Source of the DNA: Xanthobacteraceae bacterium
Lineage (GTDB): Bacteria > Pseudomonadota > Alphaproteobacteria > Rhizobiales > Xanthobacteraceae
Length of the DNA stretch: 64,000 nucleotides
Reading direction: 5' to 3'
Assembly: GCA_004297465.1 (NCBI GenBank)
Contig: SCUB01000019.1
Span: forward strand, 121,001-185,000
Shown here: one piece after another, positions 17,955 through 26,319 of the stretch
Layout: the number at the start of each line of letters is the position of its first letter
How positions within the stretch are numbered: position 1 is the stretch's first letter
Position numbers and translations under genes: made by a program
The notes under the pieces: model-generated
What the model was told of the DNA's origin: nothing
Database searches by the model: none
Seen by the model: the letters and a program-made list of their open reading frames with translations, nothing else

Positions 17955-19460
17955 CTATTCGTCGTCGCGGGCGGTGCCCCGGCTGTTGCCCCTGACGCCG
18001 GGCTTGGCCGTGGATTTGGCCTCGGTCTTGACCTCGGTCTTGGCCTCGGTCTTGGCGCTGACCTTGGTGCCGTCCTTGGACTTGTCTTTGGCCTTGTCCT
18101 TGGGATTGGCCGGCGGCTTGGCGGCGGCCGGCTTCGGCCTGGTTTCAGATTTGGCTTCAGGCTTGGCCTGCGGCTTGGCTCCGGGCTTGGTTTCGGATTT
18201 GGCCTGTTGCCTGGTCGCCTGTTTCGACCTGGCCGCGTCCTTGTGGCGCTGCGCCAACTTGTCCTTCGCCTCCGCCTTGGGCTTGGCGGCGGCGCTGCGC
18301 CTGGCCGGCTTCTGCGTCTCGGCCTCGACGATGGCCCGCGCGCCGTCCGGCCTCTTCGGCCCGGCATAGACCACCACCGCCTGCACGGCGCCCGGCGCCG
18401 ACAAAAGCTCCGACGGCTTGGGACCGTTGCGCAGGCCGGCGAACAGCGAGACGCCCTGGCCGCTGTCGGCCTCGTCATCCAGGCTGTCGGCGGCCGGACG
18501 CTTGCGTTTGGGACCACACATCTCGTCGCGCAGGTTGGGCGGCTCGCCCTCGACCGCAGGCAGCGCGTCGACGGTGCCGAGCGATGGCGTCAGCCATGAC
18601 AGCCCGTTGCCGGAAAATCCGCGCTCGAACAGCTGTGCCGCCTTGACCGCGCGCACGCCCGACGAGGGCGAGCCCAGCACCACGGCGATCAGCCGCTTGC
18701 CGTCGCGCGTCGCCGACGCCACCAGGTTGAATCCCGAGGCGCAGATGAACCCGGTCTTCATGCCGTCGGCGCCGGGATAGCGGCCGATCAGCGAATTGAA
18801 GTTGCGCGTCACGCGGCGGCCGAACTTGATCGCCGGGATGCTCATGTAGGATTCGTATTCCGGCAGGTCGTGGTAGATGGCGCGCGCCAGAAGGGCGAGA
18901 TCGCGCGCCGAGGTCACCTGGCCCTCGGCGGGCAGGCCGTTGGGATTGACGTAGCTGGTCTGGGTCATGCCGAGCCGCTGCGCGGCGCGGTTCATGTCGT
19001 CGGCGAAAGCTTCGATCGATCCCGACACGCCCTCGGCTAGCACCACGGCCATGTCGTTGGCCGACTTCACCATCATCATCTTGAGCGCGTTGTCGACGGT
19101 GACCTGGGTGCCGGCGGCAAATCCCATCTTGGACGGCTGCTGCGCCACCGCGGTCGGCGACACCGTGAGCAGCGTGTCGAACGAGAGGCGCTGCTCCTTG
19201 ACGGCCTTGAGAGTAAGATACGCCGTCATCAGCTTGGTGACCGAGGCCGGATACCACGGATTGGTGGCGTGCTCGGCGTGCAGCACCTTGCCGCTCGCCG
19301 CCTCGATCAGCAACAGCGCCTCGGCGCGCGCGGCCAGCGGCGCGGCGCACAGCGTGGCGAGCAGCGCGAGGCTCGCGGCGGCCTGACGGAAACGGATGAC
19401 GCAAGCGGATTTTGCGGGCAACGGTGTCGGTCCTGCGCGTGAAAAGTGGATCGGGTTCAT
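17955..19460 (-). CDS. D-alanyl-D-alanine carboxypeptidase with long Lys/Ala-rich tail
   Basis: Penicillin-binding protein of class S11 that trims peptidoglycan stem peptides in the periplasm. It has 501 residues. A signal peptide is followed by the catalytic triad motifs SVTK (residues 73-76), SAN (133-135) and KTG (235-237). The catalytic part ends near residue 330. From about residue 385 to the end the protein is a low-complexity Lys/Ala/Glu/Pro tail, including period-4 KTEA/KTEV units coded by a 12-bp tandem repeat (18020-18055). Such a tail could bind anionic envelope polymers; that is inference. The start at 19460 is chosen for the signal peptide, though it has an unusually long N-region. 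Confidence 0.88.
   Translation of the reverse strand: MNPIHFSRAGPTPLPAKSACVIRFRQAAASLALLATLCAAPLAARAEALLLIEAASGKVLHAEHATNPWYPASVTKLMTAYLTLKAVKEQRLSFDTLLTVSPTAVAQQPSKMGFAAGTQVTVDNALKMMMVKSANDMAVVLAEGVSGSIEAFADDMNRAAQRLGMTQTSYVNPNGLPAEGQVTSARDLALLARAIYHDLPEYESYMSIPAIKFGRRVTRNFNSLIGRYPGADGMKTGFICASGFNLVASATRDGKRLIAVVLGSPSSGVRAVKAAQLFERGFSGNGLSWLTPSLGTVDALPAVEGEPPNLRDEMCGPKRKRPAADSLDDEADSGQGVSLFAGLRNGPKPSELLSAPGAVQAVVVYAGPKRPDGARAIVEAETQKPARRSAAAKPKAEAKDKLAQRHKDAARSKQATRQQAKSETKPGAKPQAKPEAKSETRPKPAAAKPPANPKDKAKDKSKDGTKVSAKTEAKTEVKTEAKSTAKPGVRGNSRGTARDDE
18020..18055. repeat. 12-bp tandem repeat x3 in carboxypeptidase tail
   Basis: The unit CCTCGGTCTTGN occurs at 18020-18031, 18032-18043 and 18044-18055 with changes only in the last two bases. 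It codes four-residue units in the Lys-rich tail of the D,D-carboxypeptidase and lies in a wider degenerate repeat zone to about 18310. Copy number could vary between strains. Confidence 0.8.
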
Positions 19461-19563
19461 GCCGCGACCCCGCGGCAGGACCCGCAAACTATACCGGGAT
19501 CGCCGCCGCGAACAGAGGGCTCGGGAAGTTTGCCGCAAGCTGTGATCGAGGCGCCGCAACATC

Positions 19564-19587
19564 AAAAATCACTTGAAAAATCACTTG
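19564..19587. repeat. 12-bp tandem duplication across the ndvA stop codon
   Basis: AAAAATCACTTG occurs twice in a row (19564-19575 and 19576-19587). On the coding (minus) strand the duplication carries the final Lys codon, the TGA stop and a TTTTT run, so the gene end appears doubled. The two T-runs could assist termination. Confidence 0.8.
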
Positions 19588-21386
19588 CGTCGCGCCGGGG
19601 CGGCATGGACCGCGGACCGGGCGGCCCCGGCCTCCTGCTGCACCATGAACTGGGCGCGGGCGAGTTCGGCGAAATGGCCGTTGCGGCCGACCAGGTCGTC
19701 GAACGTGCCGGTCTCCACGATGTGGCCGTTCTGGAATACCAGGATGCGGGTGGCGTTGCGGATGGTCGAGAGGCGATGGGCGATCACGAAGGTGGTGCGT
19801 CCCTTCATGACCTCGTCGAGAGCGGCATTGACCTTGGTCTCGGTGACCGCGTCGAGCGCGCTGGTCGCCTCGTCGAGGATCAGGATCGGCGGATCCTTGA
19901 GGATGGCGCGCGCGATGGAGAGGCGCTGGCGCTCGCCGCCCGACAGCATGCGGCCGCGTTCGCCGGCGTTGGCGTCGAACTTCATCTCGCCGCGGTCGAT
20001 GAAGTCGAGCGCCTGCGCGCGCTCGGCGGCAAGCCGCAGTTCCTCCTCGGTGGCGTCGGGCTTGCCGATGCGCAGGTTCTCGGCGATCGAGCGGTCGAAC
20101 AGCATCGCCTCCTGGAACACCACGCCGATATTGCGGCGCAGGCCCGCCAGCGTCAGGGCGCGGACGTCCATGCCGTCGATCTTGATGAAGCCGGACTGCG
20201 GATCGAAGGCGCGGTGCAACAGCGCGATGGCGGTGGACTTGCCGGCGCCGGTCGGTCCGACCAGCGCGATGGTCTCGCCCGGCAGCGCGGTGAAGGTGAG
20301 GTCTTCCACCGCGGGGCGCTTGCCGTCGTAGGAGAACGACACGTCGCTGAACTCGACCAGTCCCTTGACGCGGCCGGGGTCGATGGCGTCGGGGCGGTCG
20401 TGCACGGCGGGAATGGCGTCGAGCACGTCGAAATACTCGCGCAGCCGCGGCGCCTCCATGAAGATGGTGTTGATGAAACCGACGGCCTGCTCAAGTCGGC
20501 CGATCAGCATCGTGGCGAAATTGACGAACATCACCATCTCGCCGATCGTGGCGAGACCCTGGCCATGGAGGATGATGCCGAGGATGAAGATCGCGAGAAT
20601 GGTGATGGTGGTGGAGGCGCGCGTCATCACCGCTACCAGCGCCCACCACGACAGCACCGGCATCTGCGCGGTCAGGAGCTTGTCGGACAGGTTGCGCAGG
20701 TCTTTGACCTCGGCGTCGACGCGCACGAAGCTCTGCACCAGCGCCACGTTGCCGAGCGCGTCGGTGGCGCGGCCGGCCAGATCCGAATAATAGCCCTCGA
20801 CCTCGTTCTGCATGCCGTGGGTCTTGCGCACCACCATGGAGGTGAGCATCGTGAACACGATGCACAGCACGAATAGCAGGATCGCCAGCCGCCAGTTGAG
20901 GTAGAGCGATAGCGGCAGCAGCACCACCAGCGACACCATCGAGGCGAAATGCTCGCGGAAGAAGCCGAGCCACAGCCGCCACAGCGCGTCGGCGCCCTGC
21001 AGCATGATCTTGATGAGGCGGCCGGAATGGGTGCCGGTATGGAAGGTGAGCGGCAGCTGCAGGATGTGCTCGAAATAGCTCGACAGCATCACCTGGCGGC
21101 GGCGATGGGCGAGGCGGTCGGCATGGAGCGCCACCAGCGCGCTGCAGGCGATGGTGAACAGCCCGAAGCCCACCCATGCGGCGAGCAGCGGCCACACCGC
21201 GCCGATGCCGGCCGGGGCGGCGCTGGCCTGACCCGGCGTCAGCGCGTCGACGATGCGGCCGAACAGCACCGGTTCGGCGAACTGCGCCACCGCCAGCATG
21301 AGGTTGGCCAGCGCCAGCAACCAGCCGAGCCGGGCCTCGGAGCCTAACAGTTCGAGAACGCGGACGTAGAGGCGGGCCAGCGGCAT
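19581..21386 (-). CDS. ndvA: Cyclic beta-1,2-glucan ABC exporter (NdvA/ChvA type)
   Basis: Inner-membrane ABC exporter half-transporter of 601 residues, with an N-terminal six-span domain (about residues 1-310) and a C-terminal ATPase. Walker A is GPTGAGKST (about residue 374), the signature LSGGERQR, and Walker [13 protein letters not shown]. The N-terminus, [20 protein letters not shown] followed by [14 protein letters not shown], closely follows the glucan exporter family that moves cyclic beta-glucans to the periplasm in rhizobia and Agrobacterium, rather than MsbA. No cyclic glucan synthase gene (ndvB/chvB) is adjacent. The start at 21386 matches the family; an in-frame extension to 21455 is open. 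Confidence 0.87.
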   Translation of the reverse strand: MPLARLYVRVLELLGSEARLGWLLALANLMLAVAQFAEPVLFGRIVDALTPGQASAAPAGIGAVWPLLAAWVGFGLFTIACSALVALHADRLAHRRRQVMLSSYFEHILQLPLTFHTGTHSGRLIKIMLQGADALWRLWLGFFREHFASMVSLVVLLPLSLYLNWRLAILLFVLCIVFTMLTSMVVRKTHGMQNEVEGYYSDLAGRATDALGNVALVQSFVRVDAEVKDLRNLSDKLLTAQMPVLSWWALVAVMTRASTTITILAIFILGIILHGQGLATIGEMVMFVNFATMLIGRLEQAVGFINTIFMEAPRLREYFDVLDAIPAVHDRPDAIDPGRVKGLVEFSDVSFSYDGKRPAVEDLTFTALPGETIALVGPTGAGKSTAIALLHRAFDPQSGFIKIDGMDVRALTLAGLRRNIGVVFQEAMLFDRSIAENLRIGKPDATEEELRLAAERAQALDFIDRGEMKFDANAGERGRMLSGGERQRLSIARAILKDPPILILDEATSALDAVTETKVNAALDEVMKGRTTFVIAHRLSTIRNATRILVFQNGHIVETGTFDDLVGRNGHFAELARAQFMVQQEAGAARSAVHAAPARRK

Positions 21387-21443
21387 GATGGAATTCTCTG
21401 CGTCTGGAAAATCGAATGCCAGTGGAAATGTGGCGCTTGTCCG

Positions 21444-21467
21444 GACCGGATGCAATTTGCTCCGGTC
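21444..21467. terminator. Hairpin between binding-protein gene and ndvA
   Basis: Arms GACCGGA (21444-21450) and TCCGGTC (21461-21467) pair perfectly around a ten-base loop, just after the stop of the minus-strand binding-protein gene and 58 bases before the ndvA start. There is no T-run; it may be a weak terminator or an mRNA stabiliser. Confidence 0.35.
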
Positions 21468-21478
21468 ATCGCCGGTTC

Positions 21479-22513
21479 CTAGAGCTTGCGGGCGGCTGGC
21501 GGCGGCAGGAACGCCTCGTCGAAGATGTCGTCAAGCGCCGTCTGCCTGGTGAATTTCATGGTCGCGCCGATCTGTTCGAGCGCCGCCACGAAACGGTCCG
21601 CCGCAATGCCGCCCAGCCCGTTGCGCCTGACCTCGTCGGTGACGATGTTGTCGCGGATGATGGTGCGCCAGCGTTCCAGTTCGAGGTCGCGGGCGGCGCC
21701 GTCCATCTGCGGCAGTATCTCGTCGATGGCGCGCGCGGGATCCTTGAGCGCGGCCTTGAGGCCGGCGAGGCTGGCGCGCAGGAATCCCTTGACCGCGTTG
21801 CCCTGTTCATCCGCGAAACGCGGATTGACGATGACGGCATGCCCGTACAGCACGCAGCCGAGATCGGCGAAGCGGAACAGGATCATGTCGCCGGCCGGAA
21901 GGCCGCGGTCGCGCAGGTTGACCGGGGTGGTGAACGAGTAGGTGGTCACCGCGTCGACCTGCCCGGCCGAGAGCATCGGCTCACGCACCGCCGCGCCGAT
22001 ATTCGCGATCACGACCTTGGCGGGATCGACGCCGTTGGCGCGCGCCACCACCGGCCACTGCCTGATGGTGGGATCGTCGGCGGGAACGCCGAGCGTGCGG
22101 CTTTCGAGGTCGCCGAGCGTGGTGATGCCGCGGCTTTTGCGCGCCACGATCGCGTAAGGCGTGCGGTTGAACAGCACGAACACCGCCTTGACCGGCGCGG
22201 CGTCGGGCTTGTTGCGGTAGCGGATCAGCGCCGTGAGATCGGCCATCGCGATGTCGCGCGCTCCGCTTGCCACCTTCTCGATGGCGTCCTGCGAACTGGC
22301 GGCGGCGTCGGCTTCGAGGTTGATGCCTTCATTGCGGAACAGGCCGCGCGCCTTCGCGAGCAGGAACGGCGTGGCGGCGGCATCGAAGCGGCGGTCGAGC
22401 GAGAAGCGCACCGTGGTCGGCGCCGGCGTGGCCGCCGCGGCGGCCAATCCCGCGCAAGCCAGTGTCGCCGCGAGAATCGCGGCAAGGCGGCGAGGGATGC
22501 GGCGCGGCGTCAT
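21479..22513 (-). CDS. NMT1/THI5-type ABC substrate-binding protein
   Basis: Periplasmic binding protein of about 344 residues related to taurine/nitrate/thiamine-precursor binders. A signal peptide with a twin-basic start ([20 protein letters not shown]) is followed by the family pattern [23 protein letters not shown] and [11 protein letters not shown]. No permease or ATPase of this importer class is adjacent, so it is an orphan binding protein or works with a distant transporter. The ligand cannot be inferred. Either of two consecutive ATGs (22513 or 22510) may start it. It precedes ndvA by 93 bases and might be co-transcribed with it. Confidence 0.82.
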   Translation of the reverse strand: MTPRRIPRRLAAILAATLACAGLAAAAATPAPTTVRFSLDRRFDAAATPFLLAKARGLFRNEGINLEADAAASSQDAIEKVASGARDIAMADLTALIRYRNKPDAAPVKAVFVLFNRTPYAIVARKSRGITTLGDLESRTLGVPADDPTIRQWPVVARANGVDPAKVVIANIGAAVREPMLSAGQVDAVTTYSFTTPVNLRDRGLPAGDMILFRFADLGCVLYGHAVIVNPRFADEQGNAVKGFLRASLAGLKAALKDPARAIDEILPQMDGAARDLELERWRTIIRDNIVTDEVRRNGLGGIAADRFVAALEQIGATMKFTRQTALDDIFDEAFLPPPAARKL

Positions 22514-22787
22514 CATGGGCTTTGGCGGGTCCGGCGGCTTCGACAGGGCGGCACAGGAGAAAAGGCCTTGAGCGGACGGCATACAATGTCCGGCCGGAGA
22601 TTTGAAGAACCTGAGGGCGGTTAAAGCAAGGCGGCCGAAAGTTCCATGGCATCGTTCACGATCGCGCTATTGCCGGCGCGGCAAATTCACAAATCCGCCA
22701 TCTTCCATTCAAGCGGCGTTCAGGCGTTTTCCCGCAGGCTTCCCATATATATGCCGGATGCAGGGGCCAACTCTGGAGGAAGCAGTC

Positions 22788-23381
22788 ATGTGGATGCACA
22801 AGGTCTCGAAAAGCCGCCTGGCGCGCTCCACCGTTCTCGCCACAGCGGCGGTGCTTGCCCTGACGCTGTTTGAGCCGGTGGCGGTCAAGGCGGCCACAGC
22901 CAATCCGGCCAAGGCGCCCGAGGTGCAGAAGAACCTCGGGGTGACCGAGTTCAGCGATCACCGCATGCGCAAGCGTCATCGGCATCACCGGCATTATCGC
23001 CGCCATGCGGCGGTGTATCTGGGCCTGACCGCCCCGTACTACTGCGACCCGTATGACCCGTATTATGCGTATAATTGCGATTACGGTTACACGAGCTTCT
23101 ACGGCGGGCCGGTGTTCGCGGCACCGTTCTTCCGGCATCACCGCCACCACGCGTTCTTCCCCCGCCACCATTTCGGCGGGCCGCGCCATTTCGGCGGGAT
23201 CGCCGGTCCGCGCCATTTCGGCGGGATCAATATGGGCGGTCCGCGCCACTTCGGCGGGCCGGTGATGGGCAGCTTCGGTCGCAGCATGCACGTCGGCGGT
23301 GGTGGTGGCTTCGGCGGCCATGCCGGCTTCGGCGGCGGCGGCGGCGGTGGTGGCGGTCACGGTGGCCGCATCGGCCGTTAA
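22788..23381 (+). CDS. His/Gly-rich secreted protein of unknown function
   Basis: A 197-residue protein with a signal peptide (about residues 1-36, ending VAVKAA). A His/Arg-rich stretch follows (about residues 58-76: a run of H and R pairs), then a Tyr/Asp/Cys patch (PYYCDPYDPYYAYNCDYG), then repeated RHFGG units (about residues 125-158) and a Gly-rich end. Proteins of this look are common in Hyphomicrobiales. The His clusters could bind metal ions, which is inference. The ATG at 22788 has a strong GGAGGA ribosome site seven bases before it. A hairpin at 23435-23474 follows. Confidence 0.75.
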   Translation: MWMHKVSKSRLARSTVLATAAVLALTLFEPVAVKAATANPAKAPEVQKNLGVTEFSDHRMRKRHRHHRHYRRHAAVYLGLTAPYYCDPYDPYYAYNCDYGYTSFYGGPVFAAPFFRHHRHHAFFPRHHFGGPRHFGGIAGPRHFGGINMGGPRHFGGPVMGSFGRSMHVGGGGGFGGHAGFGGGGGGGGGHGGRIGR

Positions 23382-23434
23382 CACCGGTTTGCGGGTGGTT
23401 TGAATCGTAACCGCCCCGCAGGCTGACAACATCC

Positions 23435-23474
23435 GGCCCTGGGACCTGGCGTCATCAGCCTGTGTCCCGGGGCC
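23435..23474 (+). terminator. Hairpin between the His-rich protein gene and hisE
   Basis: Arms GGCCCTGGGAC (23435-23445) and GTCCCGGGGCC (23464-23474) pair over 11 positions with one G-T wobble. No T-run follows, so it is a terminator-like stem-loop of moderate credibility. Confidence 0.45.
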
Positions 23475-23516
23475 GTTAACGTCTCGGCGAACTATGCCGG
23501 TTAATAATGTGGTGCC

Positions 23517-23921
23517 ATGAGCGATTCGATCGAACGGCTTTACGAGGCGGTGCTGGCGGCGCGCAACCTGGATCCCGAGGATTCGCGCACCGCGCGCCTG
23601 TTCCAGCGCGGTCCCGCCAAGGTGGCCAAGAAGCTCGCCGAGGAGGCGATCGAGGTGGCCATCGACGCCGTCAACGGCGACCATGCCGGCGTGGTGCGGG
23701 AAAGCGCCGACCTGCTCTACAACCTGATGGTGCTGTGGGCGCGCGCCGGGGTGCGTCCCGAAGACGTCTGGACCGAAATGACGCGGCGCGAGCAACTGCT
23801 GGGCATCGCCGAGAAATGCCCCAAGCCCGGACGCAAGGTGACGCGCAAGGCGCAGGGCCGCTCCCGGCCCGCCGCCGATGCCTCGATCGTGACGCTTTCG
23901 CGTGTTGCGCGTGATCGCTAG
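23517..23921 (+). CDS. hisE: Phosphoribosyl-ATP pyrophosphohydrolase (HisE1-like)
   Basis: Small cytoplasmic pyrophosphohydrolase of 134 residues of the HisE/MazG-like all-alpha fold. The metal-binding pattern KLAEEAIEVAIDA followed by ESADLLYNLMVLW (E-x2-E then E-x2-D) is intact. In the family it removes pyrophosphate from phosphoribosyl-ATP in histidine synthesis. It stands alone here, away from any hisBHAF cluster, and resembles the second HisE-type protein (HisE1) that some Bradyrhizobium and Rhodopseudomonas genomes carry. Its C-terminal 30 residues are basic and probably flexible. A different nucleotide substrate is possible. Confidence 0.8.
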   Translation: MSDSIERLYEAVLAARNLDPEDSRTARLFQRGPAKVAKKLAEEAIEVAIDAVNGDHAGVVRESADLLYNLMVLWARAGVRPEDVWTEMTRREQLLGIAEKCPKPGRKVTRKAQGRSRPAADASIVTLSRVARDR

Positions 23922-23923
23922 GG

Positions 23924-23949
23924 ACCGATCCACTTCCGGTTTTGTTTTT
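23924..23949 (+). terminator. Weak T-rich terminator after hisE
   Basis: A short ACCG/CGGT stem (23924-23927 and 23937-23940) is followed by a T-rich tract (23941-23949) right after the hisE stop. Confidence 0.4.
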
Positions 23950-24011
23950 CTACCCGTCCGCGCCCGTGTTCCGGCATTTACAAACCCGCCGGACAATGGT
24001 TCATCGCGGGC

Positions 24012-24593
24012 ATGCTGAGACGACTTTACAACTGGTGCCTCGACGCCGCGCACAAGCCCCATGCCTCATGGATCATGGGCGCCGTGTCATTCGCCGAAAG
24101 CTCGTTCTTCCCGATCCCGCCCGACGTCATGATGGTGCCGATGGCGCTGGCGCGGCCCGACAAGGCCTGGTCCTACGCCGTCATGTGCACGCTGACCTCG
24201 GTGGCCGGCGGCCTGCTCGGCTACACCATCGGGGCGATGCTGTATGATTCGCTCGGGCAGTGGCTGATCCAGTTCTACGGCTACGGCCAGAAGGTTGAAA
24301 CGTTTCGCAGCGCCTATGCCCAGTACGGCGCCTGGATCATCCTGCTCAAGGGCCTGACGCCGATCCCCTACAAGGTGGTCACCATCACCTCGGGATTTGC
24401 CGACTACAACATCTGGCTGTTCATGCTGTTCTCGGTGATCGCGCGCGGCGGCCGGTTCTTCGTGGTGGCGTTCCTGCTGCACCGCTACGGCGCGCGGGCG
24501 CGCGACGTGATCGAGCGGCGGCTGGGGCTGTGGGCGGCGCTGACCGCCGGGGGCATCGTGCTCGGCTTCATCCTCGTCACGAAGTTCTTTTGA
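24012..24593 (+). CDS. YqaA/DedA-family membrane protein
   Basis: Inner-membrane protein of 193 residues with about four to five hydrophobic segments. The N-terminal part has FAESSFFPIPPDVMMVPMAL, and later comes KGLTPIPYKVVTITSGFA with the conserved Pro and Lys of the DedA/SNARE-associated family. DedA-type proteins are linked to lipid scrambling and membrane homeostasis. The start at 24012 is chosen from the family N-terminus (LRRLYNWCLDAA). A clear terminator follows at 24597-24627, so it is a separate unit. Confidence 0.87.
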   Translation: MLRRLYNWCLDAAHKPHASWIMGAVSFAESSFFPIPPDVMMVPMALARPDKAWSYAVMCTLTSVAGGLLGYTIGAMLYDSLGQWLIQFYGYGQKVETFRSAYAQYGAWIILLKGLTPIPYKVVTITSGFADYNIWLFMLFSVIARGGRFFVVAFLLHRYGARARDVIERRLGLWAALTAGGIVLGFILVTKFF

Positions 24594-24596
24594 GGC

Positions 24597-24627
24597 CCGG
24601 CCGGTCCCTTGCCCGCCGGCTTTTTTT
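24597..24627 (+). terminator. Rho-independent terminator after the DedA-family gene
   Basis: The stem GCCGG (24600-24604) / CCGGC (24616-24620) sits in a wider GC-rich fold and is followed directly by seven T (24621-24627). It starts a few bases past the stop codon. This is the most canonical terminator in the window along with the one after etfA. Confidence 0.75.
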
Positions 24628-24656
24628 CGGTCGTGATGGGGGAGTAGGCTTTCGCC

Positions 24657-25217
24657 ATGGCTGTCATGAATCGCCGCGCTCATCCACGGGTCGCGTTTGC
24701 CGCGGGCCTTGCCGCGTTCGCCGCAGTGCCCGGCATGGGCCTTGCGCAAGGTCCTCCCTTGCAAAACCCTCCGCCGTCCAACTCGCCGCAGACGCAGGCT
24801 CCGTTGCCCGCGCCGCCGCCGGGGCTGATCGGCACCATCGGCAACTGGATCGGCCGCTCGGCGGACGACGTCGCCGCCAAATTCAACAGCGCGCGGCAAT
24901 CCGCTCCCGTCCCCGCTCCCTCTGCCCCGGTTCCTGAAGCCAAGGATCCCCCGAGGCCGGCGGGCGAGCCGGGGCCTTCACTGCTGCCGAGCGCGGGCGT
25001 GGTCACGGGGCGCGCGCTGTGCGTGACCGCGGCCAACGGCGCCCCGGACTGCAAGGCCGCGGCCGACGAATTGTGCCGCGGCAAGGGCATGCGCAGCGGC
25101 CGCAGCCTCGGCAGCGAGACGTCGGAAAACTGTCCGGTGCAGGTGCTGGTGACCGGGAAGAGGTCGCCGGGCGACTGCCGGATGGAAACCTTTGTCACGC
25201 GCGCGGTATGTCAGTGA
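24657..25217 (+). CDS. Pro-rich secreted protein of unknown function
   Basis: A 186-residue protein with a signal peptide (about residues 1-31, ending GLAQ), then a Pro/Gln-rich linker (about residues 32-55), a short predicted helix, another Pro-rich stretch and a C-terminal Cys-containing part. The C-terminal part has six Cys between residue 120 and the end (ALC, DC, LC, NC, DC, VC), suggesting disulfide bonds in the periplasm. I do not recognise a characterised family. Upstream is the DedA-family gene with its terminator; downstream is a flavin oxidoreductase gene. A start 9 bases later (ATG AAT) is also possible. Confidence 0.7.
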   Translation: MAVMNRRAHPRVAFAAGLAAFAAVPGMGLAQGPPLQNPPPSNSPQTQAPLPAPPPGLIGTIGNWIGRSADDVAAKFNSARQSAPVPAPSAPVPEAKDPPRPAGEPGPSLLPSAGVVTGRALCVTAANGAPDCKAAADELCRGKGMRSGRSLGSETSENCPVQVLVTGKRSPGDCRMETFVTRAVCQ

Positions 25218-25301
25218 ACGGTGTGTCAGTGATAGGATGCAACCGGGCTTGAGGCGGCCGGCTCCTGACCGGCCGGTGCCGTGAAAAGGGCTGGGGAAGT
25301 C

Positions 25302-26264
25302 ATGTCAATGCCATCGCTGTTTTCGGGGCGCCTGCGGCTGCCGGCGTTCGGCGCGCCGATGTTCATCGTCTCGACGCCGGATCTCGTCATCGCGCAATGC
25401 AAGGCCGGCATCGTCGGCTCGTTTCCGGCGCTCAACGCGCGGCCCGCCGCGCTGCTCGACGAATGGCTGACGCGCATCCAGGACGAACTCGCCGCCCATG
25501 ACGCCGCCCACCCCGAGCGGCCCTCGGCGCCGTTCGCCGTCAACCAGATCGTGCACCGCTCCAACAACCGCCTCGACCACGACCTCGAGGTGTGCGCCAG
25601 GCACCGCGTGCCGATCGTCATCACCTCGCTCGGCGCGCGGCCCGAGCTCAATCAGGCGGTGCACGGCTGGGGCGGCCTGGTGTTCCACGATGTCATCAAC
25701 CAGGCGTTCGCCCACAAGGCGGTGGAGAAGGGCGCCGACGGCCTCATTCTGGTGGCGGCCGGCGCCGGCGGCCACGCCGGCACGCTGTCGCCGTTCGCGT
25801 TCGTGGCCGAGACGCGGCAATGGTTCGATGGGCCGATCGCGCTGTCGGGCGCCATCGGCACCGGGCGCGCCATCCGCGCCGCGCGCGTGCTGGGCGCCGA
25901 TTTCGCCTATATCGGCTCGCCGTTCATCGCCACCGTCGAGGCCAACGCGCCGGCCGCCTACAAGCAGATGGTTGTCGATGCGAGCGCCGAGGACATCGTC
26001 TATTCCAACCTGTTCACCGGCGTGCTCGGCAACTACCTGAAACCCTCGATCCGCGCCGCGGGCCTCGATCCCGATCATCTGCCGCAGGCCGATCCCTCGA
26101 CGATGAATTTTTCCTCCGGCGGGGCGTCCGAGGTGAAGGCCTGGCGCGACATCTGGGGCGCGGGGCAGGGCGTCGGTTGCGTCAAGGAGATTTTGCCGGT
26201 GGCCGAGTTTGTCGGCCGGCTCAAGCGCGACTACGACGCCGCGATCGACCCGGCGCTGGGCTGA
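25302..26264 (+). CDS. Nitronate monooxygenase family flavin oxidoreductase
   Basis: Cytoplasmic FMN enzyme of about 320 residues of the nitronate monooxygenase / 2-nitropropane dioxygenase family. It shows the N-terminal PAFGAPMFIVS strand, the AVNQI segment, HDVINQAFAHKAVEKGADGL, and the flavin-binding AAGAGGHAG motif (about residues 153-161) followed by GAIGTGRAI. The family oxidises alkyl nitronates, but many members have unknown substrates. The ATG at 25302 has GGGGAAG upstream; a GTG at 25281 is in frame. The gene ends 55 bases before the AT-rich DUF2971 gene. Confidence 0.87.
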   Translation: MSMPSLFSGRLRLPAFGAPMFIVSTPDLVIAQCKAGIVGSFPALNARPAALLDEWLTRIQDELAAHDAAHPERPSAPFAVNQIVHRSNNRLDHDLEVCARHRVPIVITSLGARPELNQAVHGWGGLVFHDVINQAFAHKAVEKGADGLILVAAGAGGHAGTLSPFAFVAETRQWFDGPIALSGAIGTGRAIRAARVLGADFAYIGSPFIATVEANAPAAYKQMVVDASAEDIVYSNLFTGVLGNYLKPSIRAAGLDPDHLPQADPSTMNFSSGGASEVKAWRDIWGAGQGVGCVKEILPVAEFVGRLKRDYDAAIDPALG

Positions 26265-26319
26265 TGGATTGTCGGTGAAGTGGTGCGCATATCAACGCAC
26301 GACCAATTGAGAATCGCTT

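Noticed and set aside
19581..21386. Assignment of the exporter as lipid A flippase MsbA
   Set aside because: The N-terminal sequence follows the cyclic-glucan exporter family and not MsbA.
26265..26319. Attachment-site duplicate of the tRNA-Leu 3' end at the far side of the DUF2971 gene
   Set aside because: Only a six-base match (TGGTGC) was found, which is not above chance.
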